Below, in pieces: positions 47,809-59,500 of a stretch of 64,000 bases of DNA; the first letter of the stretch is position 1, and the number at the start of each line of letters is the position of its first letter. The notes beneath the pieces were generated by a model. It was not told where the DNA came from, did not search any database, and worked only from the letters and a program-made list of their open reading frames with translations. This DNA comes from Lithospermum erythrorhizon. Its lineage: Eukaryota; Streptophyta; Magnoliopsida; Boraginales; Boraginaceae. The position numbers and the translations under genes were made by a program. The stretch covers positions 1-64,000 of the forward strand of contig JADFUC010001455.1 of NCBI GenBank assembly GCA_019722365.1. The letters are read 5' to 3'.

Positions 47809-48340
47809 TTGTATTGTTCTATCATCCCAGTTGATAGAAACGCTAATATGATCATATTTGTTCTTCAACGCCTTCCCCAATGCTCTTGGGGATTTGACCT
47901 GTTTGATCCGTGTGAGGTGATCTTCGCTATGGGCGCGGGGAACAATATCGTGTTATTGTCCAAAAAAGGATTATTGGGTATCGGCTGGACCTCGATTCGG
48001 TTAAAGCACAACTCACCAATCGGAATTAGGGGTTCTGCTAGTTCATAGTGCAATCGCATTTTGTGACTCACAATTATACTCAATATGGTACTTTATTTAT
48101 TTGCGTTCAATATTAAGCAAGAAATACCCTTAAACATTGCAAATTACCCTCCTGGATTTCGTCAATCATGTCGTGATCGCAGAAATCCATACATGCACCG
48201 AATGTCATTGTCGTGCCTCTGACACTTCCGTGGCGACGCTGGGGGTAACCCGCAAAGTGGGGATTGTGAAGCTTATGGTTGGCTATCATCTAGTTTCTTC
48301 ACATTAACAATGTAGTAGAGCTGTAGATGATAGTTTTGAA
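47809..48340. other. GC-richer segment of unknown origin
   Basis: Composition rises clearly above the neighbourhood. A plus-strand frame at 47809-48048 gives 79 residues without a recognisable domain, and a minus-strand frame overlaps it. It could be a worn retroelement or gene fragment; I cannot tell which. Confidence 0.3.
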
Positions 48341-48781
48341 AATGAAAGTGTCAAGTCACGTTTTTGATCAAGTAGGAGTACCAGCGTAAGATCATGTGAT
48401 CTTATGGTACCACTGTGATGGTAGTAGGTCCAAGCAATACAACTATTCTAGGAATATGGCACCTTTTGTACGGGCAGTCTGTATGGTTGTCTATGTATAT
48501 ATTTTCTTTTGAAGAACTTGCCGCCTCCGCTAAGCACCCTCATGTAAATTATAGGAATGCATTAACATGTGAACTTGGGTACTTTATTACGCACTAATAG
48601 CGTAGTTGGGATGTTATGCAGGTCAAGCTGCTTTGGGGTTTTAATTGCATATCTTGCAATTATGAATCCCATAGCTGTTAGGATGTATCTTCGGAAAGAT
48701 GGTTAGAGCTTTTCAGCTCCTATCCTTATCTATACACTATATAATATGCAATGTCATGCATGAACAGTTAATTATGAAGCC

Positions 48782-48902
48782 AAATTATCTAATTTTCTAT
48801 TATGCCCTCAACAAATTATCTTATTTCCCATTATGCCCTCAAATTATCTTATTTCACATTTACGCCTCAAAAATTATCTTATTTCCCCATTAGCGCCTCA
48901 AC
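48782..48902 (+). repeat. 30-bp tandem repeat, four units
   Basis: Four adjacent copies of a 28-32 bp unit: AAATTATCTTATTTCCC followed by ATTATGCCCTCA, with small changes (TACGCCTCA and TAGCGCCTCA in later copies). Confidence 0.85.
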
Positions 48903-50514
48903 AAATGATAAGTTAAATCCTTGAGAAAATATGGGGTAGAATAAAAATACATAATTTGAATGCATAAATAACTTTAATTATAAATTAATTAATTATAAAA
49001 TAACAAATCCAGTTCGCACAAGTTGACTGCACAAATATCTAGTGAATATAGCCTTCGAAGAATGAAATCGTATTTAATTTGCCTTTTCTACTACTTTATC
49101 GTAATTAACTGAAAACGTTTCCTTTTGAATGTTTATCTCGAGTCCAAGTTGAAGTTATTGTAAAACATTATCGATCTGCAATGTATATGCTTATATAGTT
49201 GAGGTATATTGTTTCTGAAAGAATCATGCATCGGTCCGTGCTCATAAATGTACTCATAACATGGAATATGAAGATAAGAAACGAAGTCCGCTTTCACTCT
49301 TTTTATAAACATCAAAATATTTTAGTTTTTTGCACCACGAAGAATCCTAAAACCACTTGTTAGAATGGATTTGGCATGTGTATTTCAAGAAGTTCCTTTT
49401 ATATATATGGGGATTGCAAAATTCTACCATACCTAACACAAAGGGTCATGGGACAAAGTAATGGCAAAAATCTCTCAAAGAATCAAAGGTAATGAGGAAA
49501 CAGGGACATGTGGCTCGAGGATTTTAGGGGAATGAATTCTGAGGTGTAAAAGACTTTCCAATTGCTGACATGTAACGTGTCATTTCCTTCCCCCAAAATT
49601 ATTAATACGCATATGCCATCTTTAGTCGTACTTTTATAAGAGATTTAACGGGGAGATTGTTTCTCAAAATTGATTCTTCCATTCTTTTCTGGAAGACAAC
49701 GCTATGGAAGAGGAGGAAAAACAAAGAGGCAGAAGACTTCTGGTTCTTTAAGTGTACTCATTCCTCAAGTAATAAGCAAATGCCCTCCAAATTGAGTAAT
49801 ATTACAATATTGCTAATCATTTTGAAGTTTTAAATAGTGTCAAGTTCATATTTAACTACGGATGAACCCCATTAACCCATGGATGTACAAACCACGGCTG
49901 CAAGGTAATGAATACACCAAGTGGTCACGCGACTCAAAAAGCCTTTAATGCAGGCGTCATTTTTATATTGATAATGTGATTATTCCCTTTGTCTTTAAAT
50001 TTTTGATATATCTCTCTTCAAGATTAGTTTATATATGTGTTAGTAATAAAATAGAAAACATAGAAAATTAAATTATTGTTTGAATTTATTCAATACATAT
50101 ATTTGTTATATAATATAAGGGATAATGATAAAATAATTATTGATTAATTAAATATAATATAATAATTATTGATTACTTAATGAAGGAATAATCTAATACT
50201 CGTACGGAGTATAATGACATAAGATAAATAGAATGATCATATCACATATGTGATAGATAATCTCATTGAATTCTTGGTTTCTTTTGATGAACCTCAAATC
50301 AATATCATTAATTTATTATCACTTATTATTATTATATATATATGTGTGTGAATAATGGTTGTGTTTCTTTTTTTCCAATAAATTATTAATTACTAAATTA
50401 TCATTCATTTTAAAATCTAAAAGTTAGGGAAAGTTCATTAGAATTATCATTCTCCATTTTTATTGGATTTTTAATATCGAGGCTTTAACTTTGACTATCA
50501 ATTGCCCTTAAACG
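48903..50514. other. AT-rich intergenic DNA, no gene recognised
   Basis: No coding region, RNA gene or clear transposon end could be supported apart from one TACGGAGTA footprint near 50204. Confidence 0.45.
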
Positions 50515-50682
50515 AGGCGTGTTCAAAAAATATAAGAAAATAATATTATGAAACTAATTTCAAAGACGACTTAATTGTGATATAAATTTTATATTTATTA
50601 AAAAATAATAAATAATTAGTAATGAATGGTCAAAGTTTCAAATCTCTGATATATACGAAAATATCAAATAAAAATGGAGGTA
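50515..50682 (-). mobile_element. Stowaway-like MITE, family D, inverted partial copy
   Basis: The right end reads ATAAAAATGGAGGTAGTA, preceded by TGATATATACGAAAATATC, as in the copy at 36003-36291. The left terminus is not clear. It abuts the inverted R1 copy. Confidence 0.6.
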
Positions 50683-50689
50683 GTATTAA

Positions 50690-51330
50690 GGCTCATCATA
50701 CTTTATACTTGCATATACTTAAGATTATCAATCGGAAGAGAATCATCAAAGACATACGCATTTGCCTGAGAATGATCCAACCTGCATACATTTGACATAT
50801 ATATACTTTTTATAATTGTTGTGCATCCTAATTTTTAATTAACTTTGTTTATTTATTTTCAAAGTTGCATGTTTAATGATTCAAAAGGTATGTAGTTCAT
50901 TAACACAATTATTTTTGTTCAATTTACAAGTATAACTTTCATGATTTAATTAACAAGAATGCCTCTATATTATATATGAAGTTAATTTATTACTCTTTTC
51001 TATCAATATGATTTTCTTTTATCATATGTCATTTCTAATCTTTAATTAGTTCTAGGTTAGTTAAATAATAATATATTTTACGTGTATTATTATTATTATT
51101 TATGATTTTATGCGTAACTATTATTGTTATTATAATAGGCACGGAGTATTAGTTAAATAATCATATGATTTCAAATATAATATTATTATTAGTATTGTTA
51201 TTTAGTTCCATGCATATATGAATTTTATATATTCGATCCACAAAAAAATTCTTAATTATAATACTTTTAAATCATACTTTAATTTCTAATAGACATAAAA
51301 GCAATAATTCGATAATACAATATTGTCGAT
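50690..51330 (-). repeat. Dispersed repeat family R1, copy 3 (inverted)
   Basis: On the minus strand this carries the R1 markers in order: CTTTTATGTC, ATCATATGATTATTTAACTA and CCGATTGATAATCTTAAGTA. It is inverted relative to copies 1 and 2, about 14-15 kb away. Confidence 0.7.
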
Positions 51331-51503
51331 CAATTGCCAATACATTTAGTCGTAAGACATCAAATCAAGACTAGAAAAAATTCAAAAAAGATTATAAATT
51401 TACATAATTTTAGAATACCTCGAATTAAACATGTAAAAACGATCAAATATTTGCAGCACAAAAAACGACCGTGACGTCGCGACGCCGGCCATCTCCATTA
51501 CTA

Positions 51504-51720
51504 ATATTGAAGATTTCCAAGCGCGTAGGGGTTAATTCATAAGGCAATTGAATTGTCGTGTTTATGTTTCTTAATTACAAGTACAAAAAACACAATCCAA
51601 CGACCCCTTCGCTGTCTTGACTCTGTACATTACTTCATTTCTTTGTCCCAATTCAATTGTCCACTTTTCTCTCACACTTTACAGTAAATGTAAATGTCAG
51701 TGATGAGTACCAGCAACATA
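51504..51720 (+). pseudogene. Duplicated promoter, 5' UTR and start codon of the MCTP gene
   Basis: About 215 bp matches the region just upstream of, and including, the start codon of the MCTP gene (56331-56545). Shared blocks include TTACAAGTACAAAAAACACA, ACTTCATTTCTTTGTCCCAA and TTCAATTGTCCACTTT, and the start region AAATGtCAGTGATGA against AAATGgCAGTGATGA. Here the frame from the ATG at 51694 gives only 12 codons before a stop at 51730-51732. It lies about 1.5 kb upstream of the NF-YB6 gene. Confidence 0.8.
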
Positions 51721-52294
51721 TTAATAAGATAGTCTCCCTAAGCCTACTAAGCAATTACAATAGCTCTAATAAAGTCCAAGCCCTCACTATCTCTCTCGTT
51801 CCATAATTTCCAGGTACACTCTCTCTAGAATTTTTTCATGTTGAATTGTTAAATTGCAATGCATGTGTGTTTTGAGTTAGAGTTTGAGAAATTTGTGCTT
51901 TTAAATTTATTGTTTAAATTGTAATTTAGGATTTCGAATTTTTTATGTTCAATTGTGTAATTCCAATGAATGCATGTGTGTGTGAGTAGTTGAATCAAAT
52001 TGTTTGAACTTTCTATCATGATTGTTGTAAGGTGGGGCTTAATATGATGAATATACGATTCTCATGTGAATTTTGAAGCATGCATGAATTCGTTATAAAC
52101 TAGGCAAAACACCAGTTGTACTCCAGGGTTCCTTAGGGATTGTCAATTGCATAATATGCTTGTACTTTCAGGCAGCACTTTTTACTACATGTATAAAACT
52201 TTATTATAGGAGCTTAAATAAAAAATATATATATATTAGTTATGAAATACTTTATTAATATTTTTTTTCAAAAATTTGGTGTTTCAAAAATAAT

Positions 52295-52536
52295 ACTACC
52301 TGCATTTTAAATTAAATTAATTGACTTTTCTCTTTTCACTTTTCAAAACACAACTTTAATCATCAATTACTTTTATGTACATTATGAAAAATTATAAAAA
52401 AAAATATTATGAAAATATTTTTAAAAACAAATTCAATGATATCAATTTTATATTTTTCGAATTAGTGAATAAAAATACTCATGGCCAAAGACTACGCACT
52501 CCAAGAACGCCAATTAATTTGAAATTGAGGGATTAT
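52295..52536 (-). mobile_element. Stowaway-like MITE, family B, inverted copy
   Basis: The interior matches the copies at 7005-7239 and 9411-9642 on the opposite strand (AACTTTAATCATCAATTAC, AATTCAATGATATCAATTTT). The ends TACTACCTGCATTTTAAATT and CAATTAATTTGAAATTGAGG are degenerate inverted repeats. Confidence 0.7.
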
Positions 52537-53203
52537 ATAATATCGAAATTTTAACATAAATTGAGGATAATTATAATTTTTAAAAAACTTTAGGACGCGT
52601 AGCCGCTTGTTGGATTGGGTCTGCGGCACGAGTGGTCCCAGTAGATGTTTATTTCAATCAAAAAGACAATAATGATCGTATCTATTGTTGTCCTTCAATG
52701 TGGTATATATGGGATTGTCTTATGACTTCCTCTTCTATTTATTTGGGGTGTAATCATAGTGATTAATTAGTAATAATTTAGCAATGAAATTAACCGAGAC
52801 TTTGTACATTGCCTGTGTTTGTGGGGTCTTCCATTGTTTGCTCTATTTAATATTTCTTTTTTTCTTTCATGCGGTTTGGCTTAAACAATTCAATTACTTC
52901 TCATTCTTGTTGTGGCTTATGAGACTCATCTTCTTCCAACATTATGTTACATAATATGAGTACTATACAGTCCTAATCCCGAACATATTAGTTTAAGGGA
53001 ATGTTGAATGAAGTGATTATTAGGCCTGAAGAAGAGAGATAATGTCGAATGTTGGTAATTTGATGTGTGAATGCACAAGTTATTTCCCCTACTAGGCTAC
53101 TGCTAATGATCTTTCTTAGGGACTAGTTTCTTTAGCTAAACCAATGGAGAAATTTACCATTTGATTTATTTATTCGGTAGGACTAAAACACCTAGCAATT
53201 AGC

Positions 53204-53770
53204 ATGGGTTTGCAAGCCAACCAGACAACAAGCAACAATGCCGAAATTGAATGTGCTGTTCGAGAACAAGATCGGTTCATGCCAATAGCTAATGTGATTA
53301 GAATTATGCGTAAGATTTTGCCTCCTCATGCCAAGATATCTGATGATGCCAAGGAAACTATCCAAGAATGTGTGTCTGAGTACATAAGCTTCATCACTGG
53401 AGAGGCCAATGATCGATGCCAACGTGAGCAACGCAAGACGATCACTGCTGAGGATGTGTTGTGGGCAATGAGCAAGTTGGGGTTTGATGACTACATTGAG
53501 CCATTAACCATGTACCTTCATCGCTATCGCGAGTTGGATGGGGGTGAACGTGGCTCGATTAGAAGTGAACCGCCAATGATGAAAAGGCCAGCCGATCCAT
53601 GCAACTATGGCATTCCACCATTTCCACCTGTGTTTCATATGGCTCATCATCAACATGCATACTTTGGACAATCCATGAATGGATTCATGAAAGATCCACA
53701 GAGCGCAGGGGCGCCGTCCCAGCAGGCCACCACGCCTAATCTCGAGCCATTTGCTCACTGCAAGGAGTAA
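53204..53770 (+). CDS. L1L: LEC1-type NF-YB transcription factor (LEC1-LIKE/NF-YB6)
   Basis: A single-exon gene of 188 residues. The histone-fold B domain runs from about residue 20 to 110: [58 protein letters not shown] and [19 protein letters not shown]. The Asp in KISDDAKE stands where ordinary NF-YBs have Lys; this Asp is the known hallmark needed for LEC1-type activity. [13 protein letters not shown] after the domain is more like NF-YB6 than NF-YB9. The C-terminus is rich in Pro, His and Met. The family binds CCAAT as a trimer with NF-YC and NF-YA and drives seed maturation and embryo programmes in the nucleus. I use the ATG at 53204 because the B domain starts soon after it. A 5'-UTR intron (donor near 51814, acceptor near 53180) is possible but unproven. 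Confidence 0.96.
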   Translation: MGLQANQTTSNNAEIECAVREQDRFMPIANVIRIMRKILPPHAKISDDAKETIQECVSEYISFITGEANDRCQREQRKTITAEDVLWAMSKLGFDDYIEPLTMYLHRYRELDGGERGSIRSEPPMMKRPADPCNYGIPPFPPVFHMAHHQHAYFGQSMNGFMKDPQSAGAPSQQATTPNLEPFAHCKE

Positions 53771-54215
53771 GTAAATGGAAATCAAAGCTACCAAGCAAGC
53801 CTCATTTAACTTCATTTTTCTGATCTAGTAGTGTTCTGGAGTTGCTTTTATTTTCCTACCCTAAATAATGTTCTTCGTTTGACTATGATTTGCTTATTTT
53901 ACCAGTTTAAACAGGAAATTTGTTGAAACAGTTCTTTAGTCTGATTTTCATGCTTGGTTCATATTTTCATTTAATTGTTCGATGTGGGCTCATAAAGTGT
54001 CAATAATACATGTTGTTGGAACTAGGGGAAGTTTAGGGACAATCGATTTCTAATTTCTTAAAAAATAAAATTTTACATTTCATTTTTATTAAAAATTATA
54101 TTATTACGTTTTTAATATTTTCACATATTTAACTAGTACAGTATTACTTTGTTTGTTTTCAATATAAAAATTCTACTTCCGGTTACTGATTTTACTCTAG
54201 AGGAAGTAAGCCACT
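53771..54215. other. 3' flank of the NF-YB6 gene
   Basis: T-rich sequence that should contain the 3' UTR and poly(A) site, followed by AT-rich DNA. Nothing else is recognised. Confidence 0.5.
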
Positions 54216-54570
54216 GTATTATATGTACATAAGTATTTACTACGGAGTAATTAAAATTTAACTGGATTAGTTGAGAAAAGTATTTTCGGATGTCATTATG
54301 CTATACTTTGACTTTTTTTAAATACTACCCCATCATTTCATAATGATCAAACTGTCTAAAATAAACGATGTTTAGAGCAGTAAATATACTACTAATATCC
54401 ATCAAAACAAATGCAAAGTGATTATTTTACAATTACCTGGAGGTCCAAAAGCAACAAGATTGACCACTCTATAGATATCCGAGAATTTGTTCTAAACGAG
54501 GAACCTATTTGTTCCACTGCCCAAATCACGCGCCTATAGAAATTCACAATTAGGTACTCCTTTCCACGCC
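54216..54570 (+). repeat. Dispersed direct repeat R2, copy 2
   Basis: Same orientation and order of blocks as 45790-46140 (GGATGTCATTATG, CATAATGATCAAACTGT, TGGAGGTCCAAAAGCAAC, TAGGTACTCCTTTCCAC). It begins about 450 bases after the NF-YB6 stop codon. Confidence 0.8.
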
Positions 54571-56330
54571 CTTAAAAACCCAGCTTTAATTCAATTTAAC
54601 TTACATTCATTCAACTGAATTTTAAGTATTAAGTTTATAATTTGATCCAAATCCGCTTTTTTCAAGTATTAAGCCGATCCGCCGATTAAGATTGAACCTT
54701 AAAATACATGGGATTTTCTAACTCAACTAGAAATGTAAATTTGAAAAACAACCTCGAGTAAAACTCGAATCGACTGGTCTAAAAATCGAAAGTACTATGC
54801 AGGTAAAAACTCAATTAAAAGTCGATCCGAATCTGTCCGATCCGAATTGGTTCAAAAAATTGATTGTCCAAAGGTCACCTTTCACCTTCATCCTAATGTA
54901 CATCTTGATTTGTTGACGGTTTTTTTTATTGTGGCGGAGTCAAAGTCTATTTTCAAGGTACAAAGACAGGAGCAACCACCATTTCGCCCTTCATATTTTT
55001 TTTTTTATCAACGGCCATATCTATAGTCTCGTCTTGTTACCGAACGGGTATAACATTCATTCATCGTGTTCATTTTTTTAATCGGACCGGTGTTATGCCA
55101 TTGGACATATACATGAATGAAAGCTATGTATTACCTGTTTGCTAAAAGGCACAAAAAAGAAAAAATTATACTACATTATACTTGCGTACCTTGAAAATAT
55201 ATGCATCCTCTTATTATTGATATGGCCCGCAGATTCTTTCAAGTGCTCTGCGACAATCCTGTAACAAGATGCTCGACACTCTCTATCCTGAATGTAGTGT
55301 ATTACTGTACATGGGGTATTGTAAAAAAAAAAAATGGAATGTGATACAATCCTGTTATGTATTTAATCATTAATTTTGAAAAAAAAATGGAATGTGATAC
55401 TATTTGTCTATATTATTTAAAAATAAAATAAGTTTAAATAATTTACTTTTCAATAAATATTTATATTCACCTTTTTCTTTTTCTAGCTCGATATTTTATA
55501 CAAAACTTCTATATTCTTCAATACTCACTTATGAAACCACATACGAGTGCTCAAATGTTTTCTTTCATTTCATTTATATACTTCAGATAAATATTCCAAC
55601 TTCAATTTCTAGTCTCCTCACGTTAAAATTTGTCAATAACAATGTGGTTGAGGGTAGTTTAAAAATCTTAATATTATTACTAAGATGGTCAATCCTCATG
55701 GTCATGGTCAAGGTCAAAATTACACCTAATAAAAGATACACCATAATTAATAACAATGAAAAGTAAGATACGTAGTACATGATAATATTTATTTGTTGAT
55801 AAGGTTTGTTAAAGGGTAATCAATACTAATATGATATCATATTTTTTTAAAAGAGTATTTAAAGTATAAAATATATATTTAATCATAGAAAACGACTAAA
55901 TCTTATATCAATATAAATGATCAACATAATTAATTTATTCAAAATCAGTTATATCCAAGTGGAAACATTTTTCTCCACCAATCATCATTAACATCAAATA
56001 CATAGTATAATACCTCTGTATCATTACATTGCTAATGATTAAATTTACTTCTCCAATATTCATTTCCCTTTCTTCTTAGTAAAAAATGAAAATTTAATAC
56101 TCTCCAACTAAGTCAAACATTATAAATACGCATTTTCAAATATAACATTATATACAATTATATAAAAAAATAATGAAATATTTATAATTATATCCGCTTT
56201 ATTTTTAAAAATTTCATAACATTTAATCATATTTTAAAAATTATGAATCTTTATCTTCGTAATTATTCATGTTTAAAGGGTAATTTTGCCTTTTCAAATA
56301 TATTATTGGTTTCTTATGATGAGCATCAAA
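54571..56330. other. Intergenic DNA upstream of the MCTP gene
   Basis: 54650-54860 has repeated GATCCG / CTCGAATCGA phrases like those near 14500 and 24000, probably worn transposon sequence. The rest is AT-rich. An open frame at 55404-55766 (120 residues) has low-complexity Ser/Leu/Ile content and no domain. Confidence 0.45.
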
Positions 56331-56526
56331 TATTCAAAATTTCCATGCGCGTGGGGAATAATTGATGAGGTAATTAAATTTTTGTCCTATTTATGTTTCA
56401 CAATTACAAGTACAAAAAACACAATCCAATAACCCCTTTTGTGTCTTAACTTTGTACCTTACTTCATTTCTTTGTCCCAATTCAATTGTCCACTTTCTAC
56501 ACCTACATGCACACATACCCAAGCAA

Positions 56527-59500
56527 ATGGCAGTGATGAACTCCCCCAAAGAGAAGCTAGTAGTTGTTGTAGTAGGTGCCCACAACCTCATACCCAAAGA
56601 TGGTGAAGGCTCTTCATCACCATTTGTTGAAGTTGAATTCAATGGTCAAACATTGTGTACACAAGTTAAACATAAAGAACTCAACCCTTTATGGAATGAG
56701 AAGCTTGTGTTCAATGTAGATGATGTTGGTGACCTCCCTTATAGGAGTATAGAAGTCAATGTTTTTAATGAGAAAAGGTCAAACAGTAGTAGGCATTTTC
56801 TTGGAAAAGTGAGAGTTTCTGGTACAAGTGTTGCTAGAGAAGGAGAAGCTGTTGAACAGATGTTTGCATTGGATAAAAGGACCCTTTTCTCTCATGTGAG
56901 AGGTGAGATAAGCTTGAAGCTTTATGTTTCAAGTATGGAAGAGGTTAAAGAAGTTGTTAATGGCTCTAGAATCAAGAATGATGGAGGTAAAACGATGTCC
57001 TTTAGGAAGAACAAGAAAGGGGGGGATAAGTTGGTGATGATGCAACAAAAGCAGCAGCATCATCTTCTTGGAGGTGGTGATGGTGGTGGAAAGAACAACC
57101 TGTTGAATGGCTTCCAAAACCAGAACAATGGTAAACAAGTGAACCCCATTTCAGGTAACTTTTTGTTTTATTTTAAATTTAGTCTTTGTTATTGCAAGTA
57201 CTCGAACACGATACCTCGTATTATTACGAGTAATATATATTGAACCGAGACCTCATTATTACGAGTAATATAAACCGAGGTCACTAGTCTAACATTAATG
57301 TTTGTCCCATTTCAGGTAATATGAAGCCTGTTATTATTACTAATAACAATGGTCCTATAGTCCCGACCGGTGGTGGTGGTGGAATGATTCTTGGTGGTGG
57401 TGGTAGAATGGGAGGTGGGGTAAGCATGAATGGTCAAAATGACTATTCTTTGAAAGAGACTAGGCCACATCTAGGTGGTGGGCCATTGAACAAGGACAAA
57501 ACTAGTTCAACCTATGACCTTGTCGAACAGGTGCAGTATTTGTATATTAGAATTGTGAAGGCTAGAGAAATTTCGAATTTTGCAGTTAATGAGGTTGCTG
57601 CTGAGGTTAAACTAGGTAATTACCGGGGGATAACTAAAAGGGTGTCTTCAAATAATGCAGAATGGGATCAAGTTTTCGTCTTTTCGAAAGATAGTATTCA
57701 ATCATCTTTCGTGGAGGTTTTCGTGAAGGAAAGTAATAAAGATGACTTCTTGGGTCGTGCTTTGTTTGATTTGAATGAGGTCCCAACAAGGATGCAGCCT
57801 GATAGTCAATTAGCTCCTCAATGGTATAGGATGGAGGATAAGAAGGGAGATAAAGTAAAAGGGGGTGAGGTTATGGTTGCTATATGGTTCGGAACTCAAG
57901 CAGATGAGGCCTTCGCTGAAGCTTGGCATTCGAAAGCTGCAAGTGTGCATTTAGATGGTTTAAGCTCGATTAAGTCTAAAGTGTACCTTTCACCTAAGCT
58001 TTGGTACCTTAGAGTAGGCGTGATCGAAGCTCAGGATGTTATTTCGGGAGATAAGGGATCGTCTGTTATGAGGTATCCTGAGTTGTTGGCGAAAATTCAA
58101 GTTGGAAATCAGGTTTTGAAGACCAGGGTTGCTTCACCTAATGCTAATAGGACCCTTTCTAGCCCTTTCTGGAATGAAGATTTGATCTTTGTTGTTGCTG
58201 AGCCGTTTGAAGATTATTTGTTGGTTTCTATTGAAGATCGGATTGGTCCAAATAGGGAGGAAGTTGTTGGAAGGCTGCTTTTGCCTCTCGCCAGCATTGA
58301 AAGGCGGTTGGATGAAAAGCTTGTGGCTTCTAGGTGGTATAATCTTGATGTGCAATTCAGCAATGCAAATGGTCCAAAATCTGCTGTGAGGTTTGCCTCA
58401 AGGATCCACATTCGCGCCTCATTTGATGGAGGTTATCACGTGCTTGACGAGGCCACAATGTATAGCAGTGATGTCCGGCCAACTGCTAAACAGCTTTGGA
58501 AGCCTCACATTGGAGTTCTTGAGGTTGGTGTTCTAGGTGCTTCTAATCTTATTCCTATGAAGATTAAAGAAGGAAAAGGAGGTACAACAGATGCCTATTG
58601 TGTTGCTAAATATGGGCAGAAATGGGTCCGTACTAGAACGGTGGTTGATAGTTTGGTGCCTAGATGGAATGAGCAGTACACTTGGGAAGTCTTTGATCCT
58701 TGCACAGTGATCACCATTGGAGTGTTCGATAATTCTCTTGTTGGCAAGAATGCAGCTTTTCCTATGGCGAACCAAGATACTCACATAGGCAAAGTTAGAA
58801 TCAGATTATCAACACTTGAGACGGACAAAGTCTACACTCATGCCTATCCACTCTTGATGTTGCATCCTTCTGGTGTGAAGAAAATGGGGGAGCTTCATTT
58901 GGCAGTCCGATTTACTTGTGCCAACATGCTCAATGTGATGAATATGTACACACAGCCTTTTCTGCCCAAGATGCATTACACACAGCCGTTGTCTATCAAT
59001 CAATTGGAGGCCTTGAGGTACCAGGCTACAAATGTAATTGCATCAAGGCTTAGCCGTGCAGAACCGCCTTTAGGAAGGGAAGTCGTTGAGTATATGCTTG
59101 ACCATGATACTCATATGTGGAGCATGAGAAAGAGCAGAGCTAATTTCTTTAGGCTTACAAGTGTTCTTTCCTGGTTAGTAACCATGTCCAGGTTTCTTGA
59201 GACCATGTGCAGTTGGAACCAGCCAGTCTACTCAACTTTATTTTTGATTGTGTTCCTCATCCTTGTGTTGGTCCCTGAGATCATAATCCCTTGTGTTTTG
59301 CTCACTCTTTCTGTTGTGGGACTATGGAGATACCGATCAAGGCCTCGACAACCCCCTCACATGGATACTAAGCTCTCCTGTGCTGAAACCGTTCTCTCTG
59401 ATGAACTAGACGAGGAATTTGATTCATTTCCTACAAGCCGAAATCCAGAGATAGTCCGTACCAGGTATGATCGGCTAAGGAGTGTTGGTAAAAGGATCCA

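Noticed and set aside
46685..48902. CRISPR-like arrays
   Set aside because: The tandem units are irregular or directly abutting without unique spacers, and this is plant nuclear DNA.
55404..55766. 120-residue plus-strand frame
   Set aside because: Low-complexity composition from AT-rich DNA, with an overlapping frame on the other strand and no motif.
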